From assembly GCF_000001735.4 (NCBI RefSeq), contig NC_003074.8, forward strand, positions 20,281,261-20,345,260: a stretch of 64,000 nt of DNA. Direction: 5' to 3'. A model generated the notes under the pieces. It had not been told where the DNA came from. It saw only the letters and a list, made by a program, of their open reading frames with translations, and searched no databases. Positions within the stretch are counted from its first letter, which is position 1. Each line of letters starts with the position of its first letter. Positions 1 through 11,600 of the stretch are shown here, one piece after another. Position numbers and translations under genes: made by a program. Origin of the DNA: Arabidopsis thaliana (taxonomy: Eukaryota > Streptophyta > Magnoliopsida > Brassicales > Brassicaceae).

Positions 1-1
1 A

Positions 2-169
2 ACAGCGAGGGGAAATTCAAGGGACAGTTCGAGCTTTGTCCAGGCTTATCAGACTCCATCAATGGCTGAGATGCTGCGTCGATCACAGGCCATGTTTCTA
101 GTTAGTCCATCACATCATAGACTCATTCAGCCCTTGCTCTCTTTTGCTTCACAACCAAAGCCAAGGTAA
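2..169 (+). CDS. C-terminal end of an upstream gene (partial), probably a WAV3/EDA40-type VWA-RING protein
   Basis: The frame starting at base 2 is open from the window edge and ends at a TAA at 167-169. It encodes about 55 residues, Ser/Gln-rich at the start, then a basic stretch containing TPSMAEMLRRSQAMFLV, ending in SQPKPR. No domain is visible in this fragment. The gene order that follows fits A. thaliana AT3G54790 onward, so the expected left neighbour is AT3G54780, which I remember as a VWA plus RING protein of the WAV3/EDA40 group. The TPSMAE motif would suit the tail of that family, but this is recall. It converges on PUB3, whose stop lies 400 bp away. Confidence 0.6.
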   Translation, partial: TARGNSRDSSSFVQAYQTPSMAEMLRRSQAMFLVSPSHHRLIQPLLSFASQPKPR

Positions 170-569
170 AGAACAAATTTTGACATCAATCCAATGCTTA
201 TGTACAAGTAGTTACGTAGCAAGCTTAAACTTGTTTTGTCTGTAAAGAAACAACCACAAGCAGTCGAAACAATTGGAGGAATGTAAGATAGATATATAAT
301 GAATACTGGGTTTAGAGTTTGGGAATATCTTTTGTATTAGAACTTCATTGCCTATATATACTCGAAACTCACAAATTGCACATACATATAACTACTACAC
401 AGCAACATTAACACATTACATAACAAGAACCCAACACAAAAGGAGACACCGAGACAGAAGAGAAGACACTATTCTCCAGCTAATGTTCTTGGCAAAATGA
501 AAGAAAAAATAAAAATTTCTAGCAAAATAATTTCCCGAGGGAAATGTTAAAATGGTATCTCTTCATGAA
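170..569. other. Convergent 3' UTR space between the partial gene and PUB3
   Basis: Four hundred bases between two facing stop codons. The sequence is AT-rich and holds the presumed 3' UTRs of both genes. I see no ORF, RNA gene or repeat of note. Confidence 0.6.
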
Positions 570-3103
570 TCATGATCTACCTTTCTTCATCCTTGCATCT
601 CTCTGGTTTCGGAAGTGGCTAAGAAGTTGCTGTGCCTGCAAAGAACAGTACTATTCAGATATCTCGATCAATAAGAAACTGAACTTGGTGTGTTTTCGTG
701 TAACCGCAGAAGAAGAATATAGTATATACCTTCTCTTTTGCTCTCTGTGTACCAGACTGAGACAAGGCAACAAGCGGAGGTATGGCGCCTTCTTGCAAGA
801 CCAGAGTGCAAAACTTGGGACTGTTCAGACACAACTGAAGCAGCACAGAAGCTGCATTCTCTTTCCCTCTCTGAGATCCTAAGTCAACAGTTTCAACAAG
901 TAATGGAATCCCACCTTCCCTCACGATGGCTTGACGCCCTTCTCCAACTGCAGAAAGATTTGCAAGAAGAGCAACTGCTTTATCAACCATCTCTAAATCT
1001 GGGTCTAACAGCTCCACAAGGTACTTAACCGCCTTAGCTTGCACGATACGGGCCTTGTTATCATGAGTAATCGATAGATTGAACAAAGCAGAGGCGGCGT
1101 CTTTCTTTCCTCTAAATGTTCCTTTACCAAGAAGATTCACCAGAGCTTGTATCGCTGCGTTAGACTGGCCTATTCGTTCTCTGTTGACCTGCAGAACAGA
1201 CAGACTGAACAATGATGCTGCTGAATTCTCTTTGGCTCTGTCATTTCCTGTGTTCAAAACATGAACAAGCGGTTCTATCGCCCCGACTTCCACAATCATG
1301 GCTTTGTTTAGTTCACTGATGGAAAGATTCAAAAGAGCCGTGACTGCGTGTTCTTGAGTTAGCTTTTCTTCTGAGTATAAAAGTGACAGCAGTGGAGTAA
1401 TAGCACCACAACGCCCGATGTGAACACGATTTTCAATGCTGTTAATGGTGAGATGACGTATTTCAGCTGCAGCAGCAGTCTTCACTTTGTTAGACCCGCT
1501 TTTAAGATCTTCTACCAATTTTATGGTATGTGAAGTCGTCATTGTTCCTGAATCATCTAAATCATGTACAGAACACTCATAAGTCTTTGCTGCGCTATGC
1601 TCATGATTTACATTGTTTGAACTTTCTAAGTTTTTCTTGGGAGACATCTCACTGGAGCTTTGGTGATTCCCTAGTATACTTTCTGTCTCATGTGTCACCG
1701 AAGGTACATAATCAACAGACGAGACAACACTGCAAACTGATTCACTCCTGCTGTGAGTGTAAGACTGCCCCGGAGACAAAAGCTCGAATATTTCAAGATC
1801 CTTGCTTTGAGATTCCCCGCATAAACTGGCAGACACGTTAATCTTCAGTTTCTCAAACCCATTTCCAGTTTCAAGAGATGATCTTGAGGTTAAACTGCTG
1901 CTCCGTAAAGAAAAACGAAAACTCTCGGTGCGGTTAAAGTCTTGAGAACCCATATTATTAGCCATGGATGAAGCATCACCACCATCATACTGATGACAAG
2001 AGTTAGTAGCAAGGTTGATCCTGTTTGCCTCCAACCAACTCGCTATCATAGCCTTAACCGTGTAATTGGGAATGAGTTCTTGATGAGTCAGCACCTGCCG
2101 CGTCCTTGGACAAACAGCTAACCCGTTATCAAGCCATTTCTTAATGGATGTTCTGTCAAATGTCTGTCCTGAAGCTACTATTACCGGATCCAGCATGAGT
2201 TCTGTTGACAAAGGACACCGGAAATACGGGGGTATCGAGATACCTTTAGCCACTTCAAGAAACTCAGTTTTAAGCATGTGTTCACGGATGCACAAGACGA
2301 GTTCTATCAACTGTTCGGTTTGTTCCATATCTTCTTCTGACTTACTGGCCTGGGATCTTATCCTCTCTTTCTCCACAGTAATGCTTTCCTTTAAGAGATC
2401 TTGGTTTGATATCAATCCAAGCATTTGAATTATGCTTTCCAGATGATTGTTATCCAAAGAGGTAATATCATCTTTCTGATTCCGTAAAGCATTCTCCATG
2501 AGTTCCATTAATGTCCCCTCTTGCTTAAAACTCTCAGTCTCCTGCACGCAGCGCTGAAACCGTTCCAAGAGATTAGTACAAGTGGCTGCATATAAGACAC
2601 AGAGGGCTAAAGAAATGAAGAAATTCTAGTTTACCTCAACACTTTGTACGCTTGAAGTAACCGGACTTGACTGTGATAACTGAAGAAGTATGCGACTAAT
2701 CTCCAACGAACAAGTCTGGACCTTTCCCAACAAAACCTCGCATTGAAACACCTGCACAACAACGATGTAGTGAATAATGCTGAAAGCTGCAGAAAAACTG
2801 AAATGGTAGCTTATATCATCAACTTACACCAAACAACTTGCTCAACTTTGGTGACCAGTCCTCTAAGAACTCCCGAGCCTGGTTAACAACAGAATCAAGG
2901 TCTTCACATCCTTTATATAAACAGTCATCAGAAGGTATCTTGCAATCAACAACTTCATCGAGCAACGGTTTCAAGAGCTTCAACAAGAGAACCATATTTC
3001 CAATACATGTTTGAATAGGATTAAATCTTATAGTCTGGCACGCAACCAGATGAAGATACCGAGATATACTGTTAAGAAGACATCGAACAGGAACAGGATC
3101 CAT
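570..3103 (-). CDS. PUB3: PUB3, plant U-box E3 ubiquitin ligase with ARM repeats
   Basis: Four coding exons on the minus strand: 3103-2828, 2751-2635, 2553-730 and 635-570. All join in frame with GT-AG borders and give 760 residues, the length I recall for PUB3. Residues 1-220 are the helical U-box N-terminal domain. The U-box is at about 237-310 (PPYFRCPLSTELMLDPVIV, then GQTF and NYTVK). A long Ser-rich linker follows, then about six ARM repeats to near the end (motifs such as [10 protein letters not shown] and AASALFNLSI). U-box proteins bind E2 enzymes and transfer ubiquitin; the ARM repeats bind substrates or receptors. Exon 2 is 117 nt, the same as in PUB14 at 40.3-42.6 kb, so the two paralogues share their early intron positions. 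The start is the first ATG of exon 1. PUB4 and PUB2 are the expected closest relatives; assignment to PUB3 rests on length and neighbours. Confidence 0.93.
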
Positions 3104-3620
3104 TTAACTATCAAGCTGAAGAACACAAAAAACAAAACACACACATATCAACATTATAATCTTTCATGACTTTTAAAAAGAGTGTTGGTTCCTTGATAGT
3201 GTTATCAATTGGATTAGTAAAAATATTCAGACTTTTCTGTGTATTATATGGAAAAAAAGAAAGGAACACAAAGTTTTCTGATAGAACAGACATAGAAAAG
3301 CATTGACTTTTTGACTTATTAGTCTGAGAAGACAGACATGACTAGATTCAGTCAATTCTTGTGGAAAACTGAAGAAAAGGAAGTAAATTTAAACAGAGAC
3401 TTGACTTGAGCACATTCTCTCAACAGATGTTTCTGCTTTCTAGTTTCCTTTTTCCCTTATATTTGATTAAACTAATTTATCCAGTCTAATAAAGTGTGGA
3501 GAAAACAACAGAGTTACTCTGAATCTGATAAACCTATCAAATCGAAAAAGAATCTCAACAAAGAAATAAGACAGAACAGTGAAAACCCACAAGTAAGGAA
3601 CCCTAACTTAGTACAAAGCT
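3104..3620. promoter_or_regulatory. PUB3 5' leader and promoter
   Basis: AT-rich sequence upstream of the PUB3 start on the minus strand. It probably holds the leader and proximal promoter. I could not place a transcription start or a clear TATA box. Confidence 0.4.
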
Positions 3621-3622
3621 AA

Positions 3623-3898
3623 TGTCGAATTTGGAAAAAGATTGTAACAAAGGAATGTAAGAAGGTGGAGGTACCCGAGAAGATTGAAGTGATACTGAGG
3701 CTGGAAGAAGAAAAGGATTCGAGGTATCAAGGGAACAAGGCGGCGATCATTCGAGCTTGCAAGAGGAATAATGAAGAGTTTCCTAAATTATCTAAAGATT
3801 GGTTCTTTGCTTACACAAAGAGAAGAGAGAAGAGAGAGAGAAAGAGACTGATGCAAGAATTCAGGCAACGAAACAGAGCAGAAAAAAGGGAAAAATAA
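3623..3898 (+). pseudogene. Coding-like basic ORF without an ATG; possible frameshifted small gene
   Basis: A 77-codon open frame (3665-3898) starts at a GTG and has no upstream ATG before a stop at 3620-3622. It encodes a very basic, charged peptide with a K/R/E-rich C-terminal half (YTKRREKRERKRLMQEFRQR). Its use of AAG, GAG and ATC codons and its higher GC stand out from the AT-rich surroundings. In another frame, an ATG at 3623 opens a 12-codon ORF (MSNLEKDCNKGM) that stops just where this frame becomes open, so one small gene broken by a shift is possible. I recognise no family. It could also be chance sequence in the PUB3 upstream region. Confidence 0.25.
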
Positions 3899-5117
3899 TA
3901 AAATAGTAATGGCGAGGGGCCCCAAGTTGGTTTTTTTGCAGATATCTCTACTGTTTCTGTAATGTTGGAGTTGGTACATCTTAAAGCTGTCTCTTTTTTC
4001 TTTCTTTTTATGTTTCTGATGATATATAATATTAACACTTAAGTAATTTTACTCATATTGTTGCCTTGACAAAGGAATAAGTTAAGGGTTGAAATTTGTG
4101 AATTTTAAAAATCATTACTTTTGAGATTAGGAATTATGTCAAAGGAGAAGAAGATTCATTGGTCCTTGGAGATTATAAGGTACAATGATTAACTTTGTTA
4201 TGTTCTAGTTTTGGGTAATATATATGGGTTTCTATCTACATCAATATTTCAGATTTGCTTTTTTCTTTTTGTCAACATACAGAATTCAGATTTTTGGGAT
4301 TTCCCTATTTTTCCTACGGCAAATAAAGTCAAAGAAATATTAGGCCGTATGAAACAAATTGATGGGTTAAGCCCAATTGATAGGCTAGGCCCGTTATTGT
4401 TTTGTAAAGAACTGAAATCTAATCTGTCTATGGTCTTTCTCAGTTTAGAACAACAAATTCTTGTTTGGAGATATATGCTAACTTGTGTTAATGTGTTGTT
4501 CTCGTTGGGGTTACTTGTTTCTCCAATAGACAATGATTACTCGGTAATGATTCCACTAATTGGTCAGTTATTCACCGTACGATTTAACAACTTAGCTTTT
4601 GAACCTTTGGAAAGCAGAGTTTAAATTCTATAATTCGTATAAACAATAAAAATATTGAAGGACATAACGAATAGCAGAGTTTAAAAGTTCTAATTATAGA
4701 ATTTAAATCCGGAAGACAGAAGCGCCAATCATTTAACCTTTCACAATTAGCAAGCAATTTTTAACCAACAATGTTAAAAATTTATAACCAAAACGAAACG
4801 TAACAACAATCGAAAAAATAACAGGACAAAATAATTATTTGTTTTTCTCTCTTGATTGAGAGAAAAACAAAAAAAAAATTTGAAAAATAATTTTTTCTTT
4901 GTAACTGATCTTTCCATACTTTTGATTCTCTGTTTCGCTTCGGCGGAATCAGAGAATCGTTTCAAGTTACAAATTCGCAACAAAAACGTGTTGTGATATC
5001 GAGTATTTATTCGTTTACGGGGAAGAAACATTTCAAGTGGTATAAGCATTTCCTGATTGTTTGAAACTTTGAATCGTTTAATAAATTTAAAAATAAGAAA
5101 AAAGGATTTGTAGAGAA
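3899..5117. promoter_or_regulatory. Upstream region and 5' leader of the PH-START-DUF1336 gene
   Basis: AT-rich intergenic sequence with site II-like GGCCC elements near 4341 and 4389 (TTAGGCCGT, CTAGGCCCG), as seen in many housekeeping plant promoters. A CT-rich and A-rich stretch at 4840-4900 and a TTCAAG-rich region up to 5117 probably belong to the 5' leader. The open frame at 4211-4624 has no ATG start and no recognisable protein, so I do not call it. Confidence 0.4.
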
Positions 5118-8100
5118 ATGGGAGTGTCTCAAACCGACGGAAGAATGGAAGGTTGGCTTTATACCATCCGACACAACCGATTTGGCCTTCAATTTTCCCG
5201 TAAACGATACTTCGTTCTTCACGAGAACAACCTTACAAGTTTTAAATCTGTACCATCTGATCACAATGAGGTTTGTCTTTTGACTTTTTTCACACTTTCA
5301 TTTGTTTTGTGGGATTCTTTTTTGTTCATGTGTTATGAATTACGTATAGATGCAAAACAACATGTATTAAGTATATTGTGATATATAAACGAATGAGCCA
5401 TTTGAATAGCAAAAAATTATGTTTTATGTGTAGGAACCTGAGAGAAGAGCATCTCTAGATTGTTGTATTCGCGTTACCGACAATGGTAGAGAGAGTTTCC
5501 ATAGAAAGGTACCAACTTTAAGATACTAATAAGCCTACAATTTCTATATTTCACAGAAAGTTTAAGTATTACTATATTTTCATGTGTTGTTTCAGATTCT
5601 TTTCATATTCACGCTTTACAACACTTCGAACCATTTGGATCAACTAAAGGTTTGTTTCAAAGCTTTTGTCTTTACTTCTCAGACTTCTATTTGTCTTAAA
5701 CTCTTAATAATCAGTTATGTTTCTGACTTTCAACAGTTGGGAGCAAGTAGTCCTGAAGAAGCTGCCAAATGGATCCGATCATTGCAGGATGCTTCACAAA
5801 AGGTTTTTTTTAACAGTTTTAACATTTTCTTTACAATGAAAGATTTTAGAGACTTTTCTTCATGGGACTCATGTTTTCATTAGGGGTTTCCGATTCCGGA
5901 TTGCGAATTTTTTGTATCTCATGCTGAGAAGGGACTTGTGAAGCTTGATGTATCAAAGAGGAACCGTCGCAAAAACTCTGTGGACTGGACAAATTATTCA
6001 TCGACAAATTACTCATCAACATCATTGAATGTCGAAACAAACGTAGCGCCTGATGTCATTGCACCTTCTCCATGGAAAATCTTCGGATGCCAAAATGGTA
6101 AGAAAATACAAATTTCCTTGCGATTCAAGAAACCGATGGCCTTATCGAGCTTTTGAATTTCAGGTTTACGCCTTTTCAAAGAAGCTAAAGATTGGGATTC
6201 CCGCGGAAGGGTAATGCTTATTTGGTCATATTATTGAAATATATGTGAATCATAATTGGTTTTTAACTTATTTTCTTTTGCTGAAACCTCTTGCAGCATT
6301 GGGATGATCACCCAGCAATCATGGCAGTTGGGGTCATTGATGGTACTTCAGAGGATATTTTCAACACGTTAATGTCTCTCGGTCCCTTACGATCAGAGTA
6401 AGCTCTATGACTTTTGATAACTTGTCCTATTAGGTCGAGTCTCACTTACTTTGTTTAAAAGTTAGGCAATATAGGTCTACATATTATGACTTATATTATT
6501 AAGAGATTGAAAAATTGCTGGATTTCTTGCAGATGGGACTTCTGTTTCTACAAAGGAAACGTGGTGGAGCATCTTGATGGACACACAGATATAATCCATC
6601 TTCAGTTATACAGTGATTGGTTGCCATGGGGCATGAATCGAAGAGACTTATTGCTGCGACGCTACTGGAGAAGGGAAGATGATGGAACATATGGTATGAA
6701 TCATTCTTGATAATGTTCTTGATTTGTTGAGTTTTCGGGTTTATAACCTTCTCAACCTTAAAATGTCACAGTCATACTTTGTCACTCTGTATATCACAAG
6801 AACTGCCCACCAAAGAAGGGATACGTCCGCGCTTGTGTCAAAAGTAAAGTTTCTTACCTCACTCTAATTTGGTTTTTACCATATGAAAAGTTAGAAGGGA
6901 TACTAATCTAGGGACATCGGAATGTAGGTGGTGGTTACGTGGTGACTCCGGCGAACAACGGGAAACAATCACTAGTAAAGCATATGGTAGCCATTGATTG
7001 GAGAAGCTGGAACTTATACATGAGACCATCTTCTGCAAGATCCATAACCATCCGTGTGGTTGAGAGGGTTGCGGCTTTACGCGAAATGTTCAAAGCGAAA
7101 CAAGGACACGGCTTCACTGAGTTTGTTTCAGGGGAGTTTTTGGACACCAAACCCTGCTTGTCCAAGATCAACACTATGCCCCTTAAAACAGAGGCCAAAG
7201 AGGTTGATCTAGAGACTATGCATGCTGAGGAAATGGATAAACCTACTTCAGCACGCAATAGTTTGATGGACTTAAATGATGCTTCTGATGAATTTTTTGA
7301 CGTTCCTGAGCCCAACGAATCCACTGAGTTTGATAGCTTTATTGATAGCTCTCCATATTCTCAAGGACATCAGGTAATTTTCTGTTTAACCACTTTGCTT
7401 GTGGATCAAACTAATTTGAAAGGTATGTGTGCTTTCAGCTCAAGATTCCAACACCAGCTGGTATTGTCAAGAAACTTCAAGATCTAGCCATTAATAAGAA
7501 AGGCTATATGGATTTACAAGAGGTGGGTTTGGAGGAAAATAACACTTTCTTCTATGGAGCCACTCTTCAAAAAGATCCAAGTCTCACTCTGCCTTGTAGT
7601 TGGTCTACCGCGGATCCATCGACATTCTTGATTCGCGGAAACAATTATCTAAAAAATCAACAAAAGGTAATCCATTATTTAGTTATAAATATGTTTGTGT
7701 TCTTCTTGAATCTTAAATGCAAAGTCAACACATATGTGATGATGTTTGTACTTCTCAAACGATAGGTAAAAGCAAAAGGCACATTGATGCAAATGATTGG
7801 AGCTGACTGGATAAGTTCAGATAAGCGGGAAGATGATCTTGGTGGACGAATAGGTGGTCTAGTTCAGGAATACGCAGCGAAAGGAAGTCCCGAGTTTTTC
7901 TTCATTGTAAACATACAGGTGAAAATTTGAGAGCTTTTAAATCTAAAGAAGCAATGGTTTTATAATAGTTAAGAGACACTAATAAGTAGCAAATGTATTG
8001 AGTCAGGTCCCTGGTTCGGCTATGTACAGTCTAGCATTGTACTATATGCTGAAAACACCATTGGAGGAGCATCCTTTGTTAGAGAGTTTTGTGAATGGTG

Positions 8101-8620
8101 ACGATGCTTATCGAAACTCGCGCTTTAAACTCATCCCTCATATCTCCAAAGGTTCATGGATTGTGAAACAAAGTGTTGGAAAGAAGGCTTGCTTGGTTGG
8201 TCAGGTACTTGAAGTTTGTTACACCCGCGGCAAGAACTACTTAGAGGTAAAATATTAATCAAAGTTGATCTTGTTTGTGATATGATAACAACATCATAAT
8301 GTTTTTGAGCTTTGTTTATTTCTTAGCTTGACATTGATGTTGGGTCTTCAACTGTTGCAAGAGGTGTAACCAATCTTGTTCTTGGGTATCTCAACAATTT
8401 GGTTATAGAAATGGCATTTTTGATACAGGTAAGCAAAAAAAAAAACAGAACAATGTTTTCGTATTGTAAGATTTATTATTCAGTTTAAGGATCACATAAT
8501 GATCATTTTCAATGTTGTTACAAAAATCAGGCAAATACAGTAGAGGAACTACCAGAACTGCTACTAGGAACTTGTCGGCTCAATTATCTTGATGTTTCAA
8601 AATCTGTAAAAGAAAGGTGA
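5118..8620 (+). CDS. EDR2-like protein: PH, START and DUF1336 domains
   Basis: Fifteen exons join in frame: 5118-5270, 5434-5508, 5596-5649, 5737-5802, 5884-6097, 6164-6210, 6297-6397, 6533-6693, 6772-6843, 6928-7373, 7439-7666, 7766-7918, 8007-8246, 8327-8428, 8531-8620. They encode 733 residues. The N-terminus (MEGWLYTIRHNRFG to RSLQDA) is a PH domain for membrane lipid binding. The middle (WDDHPAIMAVGVIDG, LPWGMNRRDLLLRRYWRR) is a START lipid-transfer fold. The C-terminus (WSTADPSTFLIRGNNYL, GSWIVKQSVGKKACLVGQ) is DUF1336. This is the architecture of EDR2, a negative regulator of powdery-mildew-linked cell death, and its paralogues. By gene order this is AT3G54800, whose specific role I do not know. 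All borders are GT-AG. Confidence 0.93.
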
Positions 8621-11600
8621 GACATCCTTAACAACAAACACTATTGCAGGAGCAGAGGATATTTTCGATTTTTGTTTCTTTGTAAAAGCTGTGTTTTAAA
8701 CTGTGATTCTTGTTATGTCAACTCGTTTTTACACTCAAACTGATGTATAGTCAGGATCAGTAGTTTGGTTCTCTGTGTTGTCTGATCCAAGATTGAATAA
8801 ATAAACTTGTTGATAAGACATGAAAGTCCACAGGAGTGCTTCCGTTCAACATTTTGCAAAAAGGAAAAACAGAGGAACTAGTTACTTGTGAAACACTCAA
8901 TACCCCTTCCTCCGATTTTCCCTTAAGCCCTATTTAATACTAGGTTTTGTACAATCAAATAGCAAAGACGATAAGTGGTCCGATGTGTTCCAAACGTTGG
9001 ACATTTCCATACCTAATATAAATACATTTTTTTGACCACTGAATCAACTAAATATTAACTGTTTAATATTGGATTTATGGGACTACAAAATAAGTATAAT
9101 AGAGTGAGTGTGATTAATGAATAAGAAACTGTGGGGTTGAATAGCGTTGCGTGCCTCCGAAAGCAAAGGAGTCTCTTTCAGTGGGTTACAGGTTTCTCCG
9201 GTTCAACTGTCGGCACCGACACATCATCTCTCTAACTATTCTTCTGTTTTGTTTTTCTAGGTTTTTTTCACCTTAGTTTTCCTTTGCTTTTTCTTTTCCA
9301 CGTCAAAAACACTATTGGTTATTCTATTTTTTTCTTTACAATAAGATATTTTGACTATATATCATCTAGTAAAATTCCTTACAAAATTACATATTTATTC
9401 TGCGAGCATATGTGATTATACCAATTGTTTTTTCTTTTTTCTTTTGGTGAACATGATAAGAATTATTCCATATTTAATGAAACTTTTTAACATGTTACAG
9501 ATGGATGATCTATCATCTACACATTCACTCGAAACAAGGACATATAAATCCACCTTTCTTATGCTATAATGACATCAGAAATGTTGCGACCACAACTGTC
9601 AAGAAGCTGAGTAGTATCTCTATAAAATTAAACTCTAGACATGATATAGAATCAATTTAATCATTTAGTCAAACACCCATTCAGAATCACAAGTCCTATA
9701 ACGTTTAAAATTATCAGCATAAGTTACGCACCTGCATAGAAAAAAGTCCGGTAACCCCAAAAACAAAGCATTCACATTCCAAATGAATCAAACGAAGGCT
9801 TAGAAAAAGAGTATAAATAAGATGTGAACATATTAACTATGTGTTGAAAAACACCAAGACATAGCTTCACGTCGAATAGCGCCAGTGGATACATAATTGT
9901 ACAATGCAAGTGTCAATTTTTTCACAAGTTTGATTTGTGTTTAGCAACTTTTTGTATGTACTAATTAAAAATTACTTATTGCCATTTTCATGCTTTTAAA
10001 TATATAAAATATTATTTAACTGATTCAAGATTATGGATGCGGTCGTGGTGTATATATTTTAGTCTTATAGACTAGATAATAGAGAGATGAAGGCGAATAA
10101 ATAATTTAAAATTAAACAAAATGAATATGAAATATTTAAAATGTGGTAAGGTGAGTATGAGTGTTTCCACTTTCTATCCATACACATTCATCAAATTGGT
10201 GAGTACTAGTGTAGTTTTTGTGTTACTTTTGGTTTGCTGTTTACTCGCTTATCGATTACCTACATGGCTACATTCATCAAAATTGGTAACAGATCGAGTA
10301 TTCACATTGCTGAAGAGTTTGTGTTTGTTTTATTCACATGTTTTCATGATTCCTCTGTTTTGCACGTGATAAATCATCGAAGTACCGTTTAAGAAATCCG
10401 ACACTCGACTCAACACACTATTGTTGTCACCGATTAATATTTTCTTTTCACGTCGAGGTTTGTTCAAAGGCTCTTTTTTCATCGATATTGGTTTTGAAGT
10501 TATTAAAAAGCAATTCTCAAAAGTTTGGTGTCATTCTCAAACGTGCTCTCAACCTTTCAAATTATGAAAATATAGAGAAATAATACATATGTATGTACCC
10601 TAAAAGCTCAAAAGCATATACGAATATACCCAAAATATATGGATAGAGCTAAACCTCGAGCTAGAACATATATTAGGATGAAAGATCAAAAATAAGCAAT
10701 GCACCATCAATATCTATTTTCATTCGTCCACCAACTCAAAAAGCAAGAAATCATAGCTATAGCGACGAACATGACGGCATATTTATGAAAATTTGATGAC
10801 AGGTGGTAAACTGGTAATCTATCACTAGTTGTGATTATGTGGCAAAAAATTGTAGCTAACATCACGTCAAAATAGTTATATCAGAAAATGGTGAGAAATT
10901 TCCATCACCGTCGCGAACTATACATCAATCGTGACTCTTTTGTTTCATAAGTAAGAACATTGAATATTTTTACTCAAAACAATCGAGTGAATTGTCTTCC
11001 GCTGACCCATAATATTACTACCGACTAATGAACTATTAATTTTGCCAAATTTTATTTAGCTCGGTTGGCTGATGTCGATTTACATGGAAAATAACATGTG
11101 GAGAGTTCAATTCAACGTTTTAAAACTTTTATCTTTTGTCAAAAATCAATTTTGTTTCTCATTTTTTGACTTGTAGTCCAAAAATTCTTAAGACTAAACA
11201 GGTTGTAATTGTATGATGCAATCTCAGAAATATCAACACAAATATTAGTTCTTTAATCATAATTATTTTTTGATGCAAGTAAAATGATCTAATGGTTTGT
11301 GTTAATGTAGTTGTTGTGCCACCATCCAAAATTTAAATCCGCATATTATGTAAAATTAACAAAATAAAATCATATATAACAGTGAATCTGGTCGAATCCA
11401 ATTTTATATTTATCAGTACGATTTTCATACTAAAAAATTAGAGTACAAGTACTACGCATAGTCCTTTTTTCCAATAAATTTCGCTGCTTGGCGGAGTCTT
11501 ATATCTTCTCAAGTTAGTAATTCAAGTTGAAGGGACTATAGCTAAACAACTTTTTTTAAAAATAGTAATGATTTTGGTTTAGACCCAAAAATATATAATT

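Noticed and set aside
4211..4624. 137-codon open frame between PUB3 and the PH-START gene
   Set aside because: It starts at a non-ATG codon, has no recognisable domain, and overlaps promoter-type GGCCC motifs. Likely chance in AT-rich DNA.
10121..10369. 82-codon ORF with a hydrophobic middle in the 7-kb gap
   Set aside because: No signal-peptide logic, no family match, and the region contains short local repeats (CATTCATCAAATTGG-like) that inflate the frame. Not supported as a gene.
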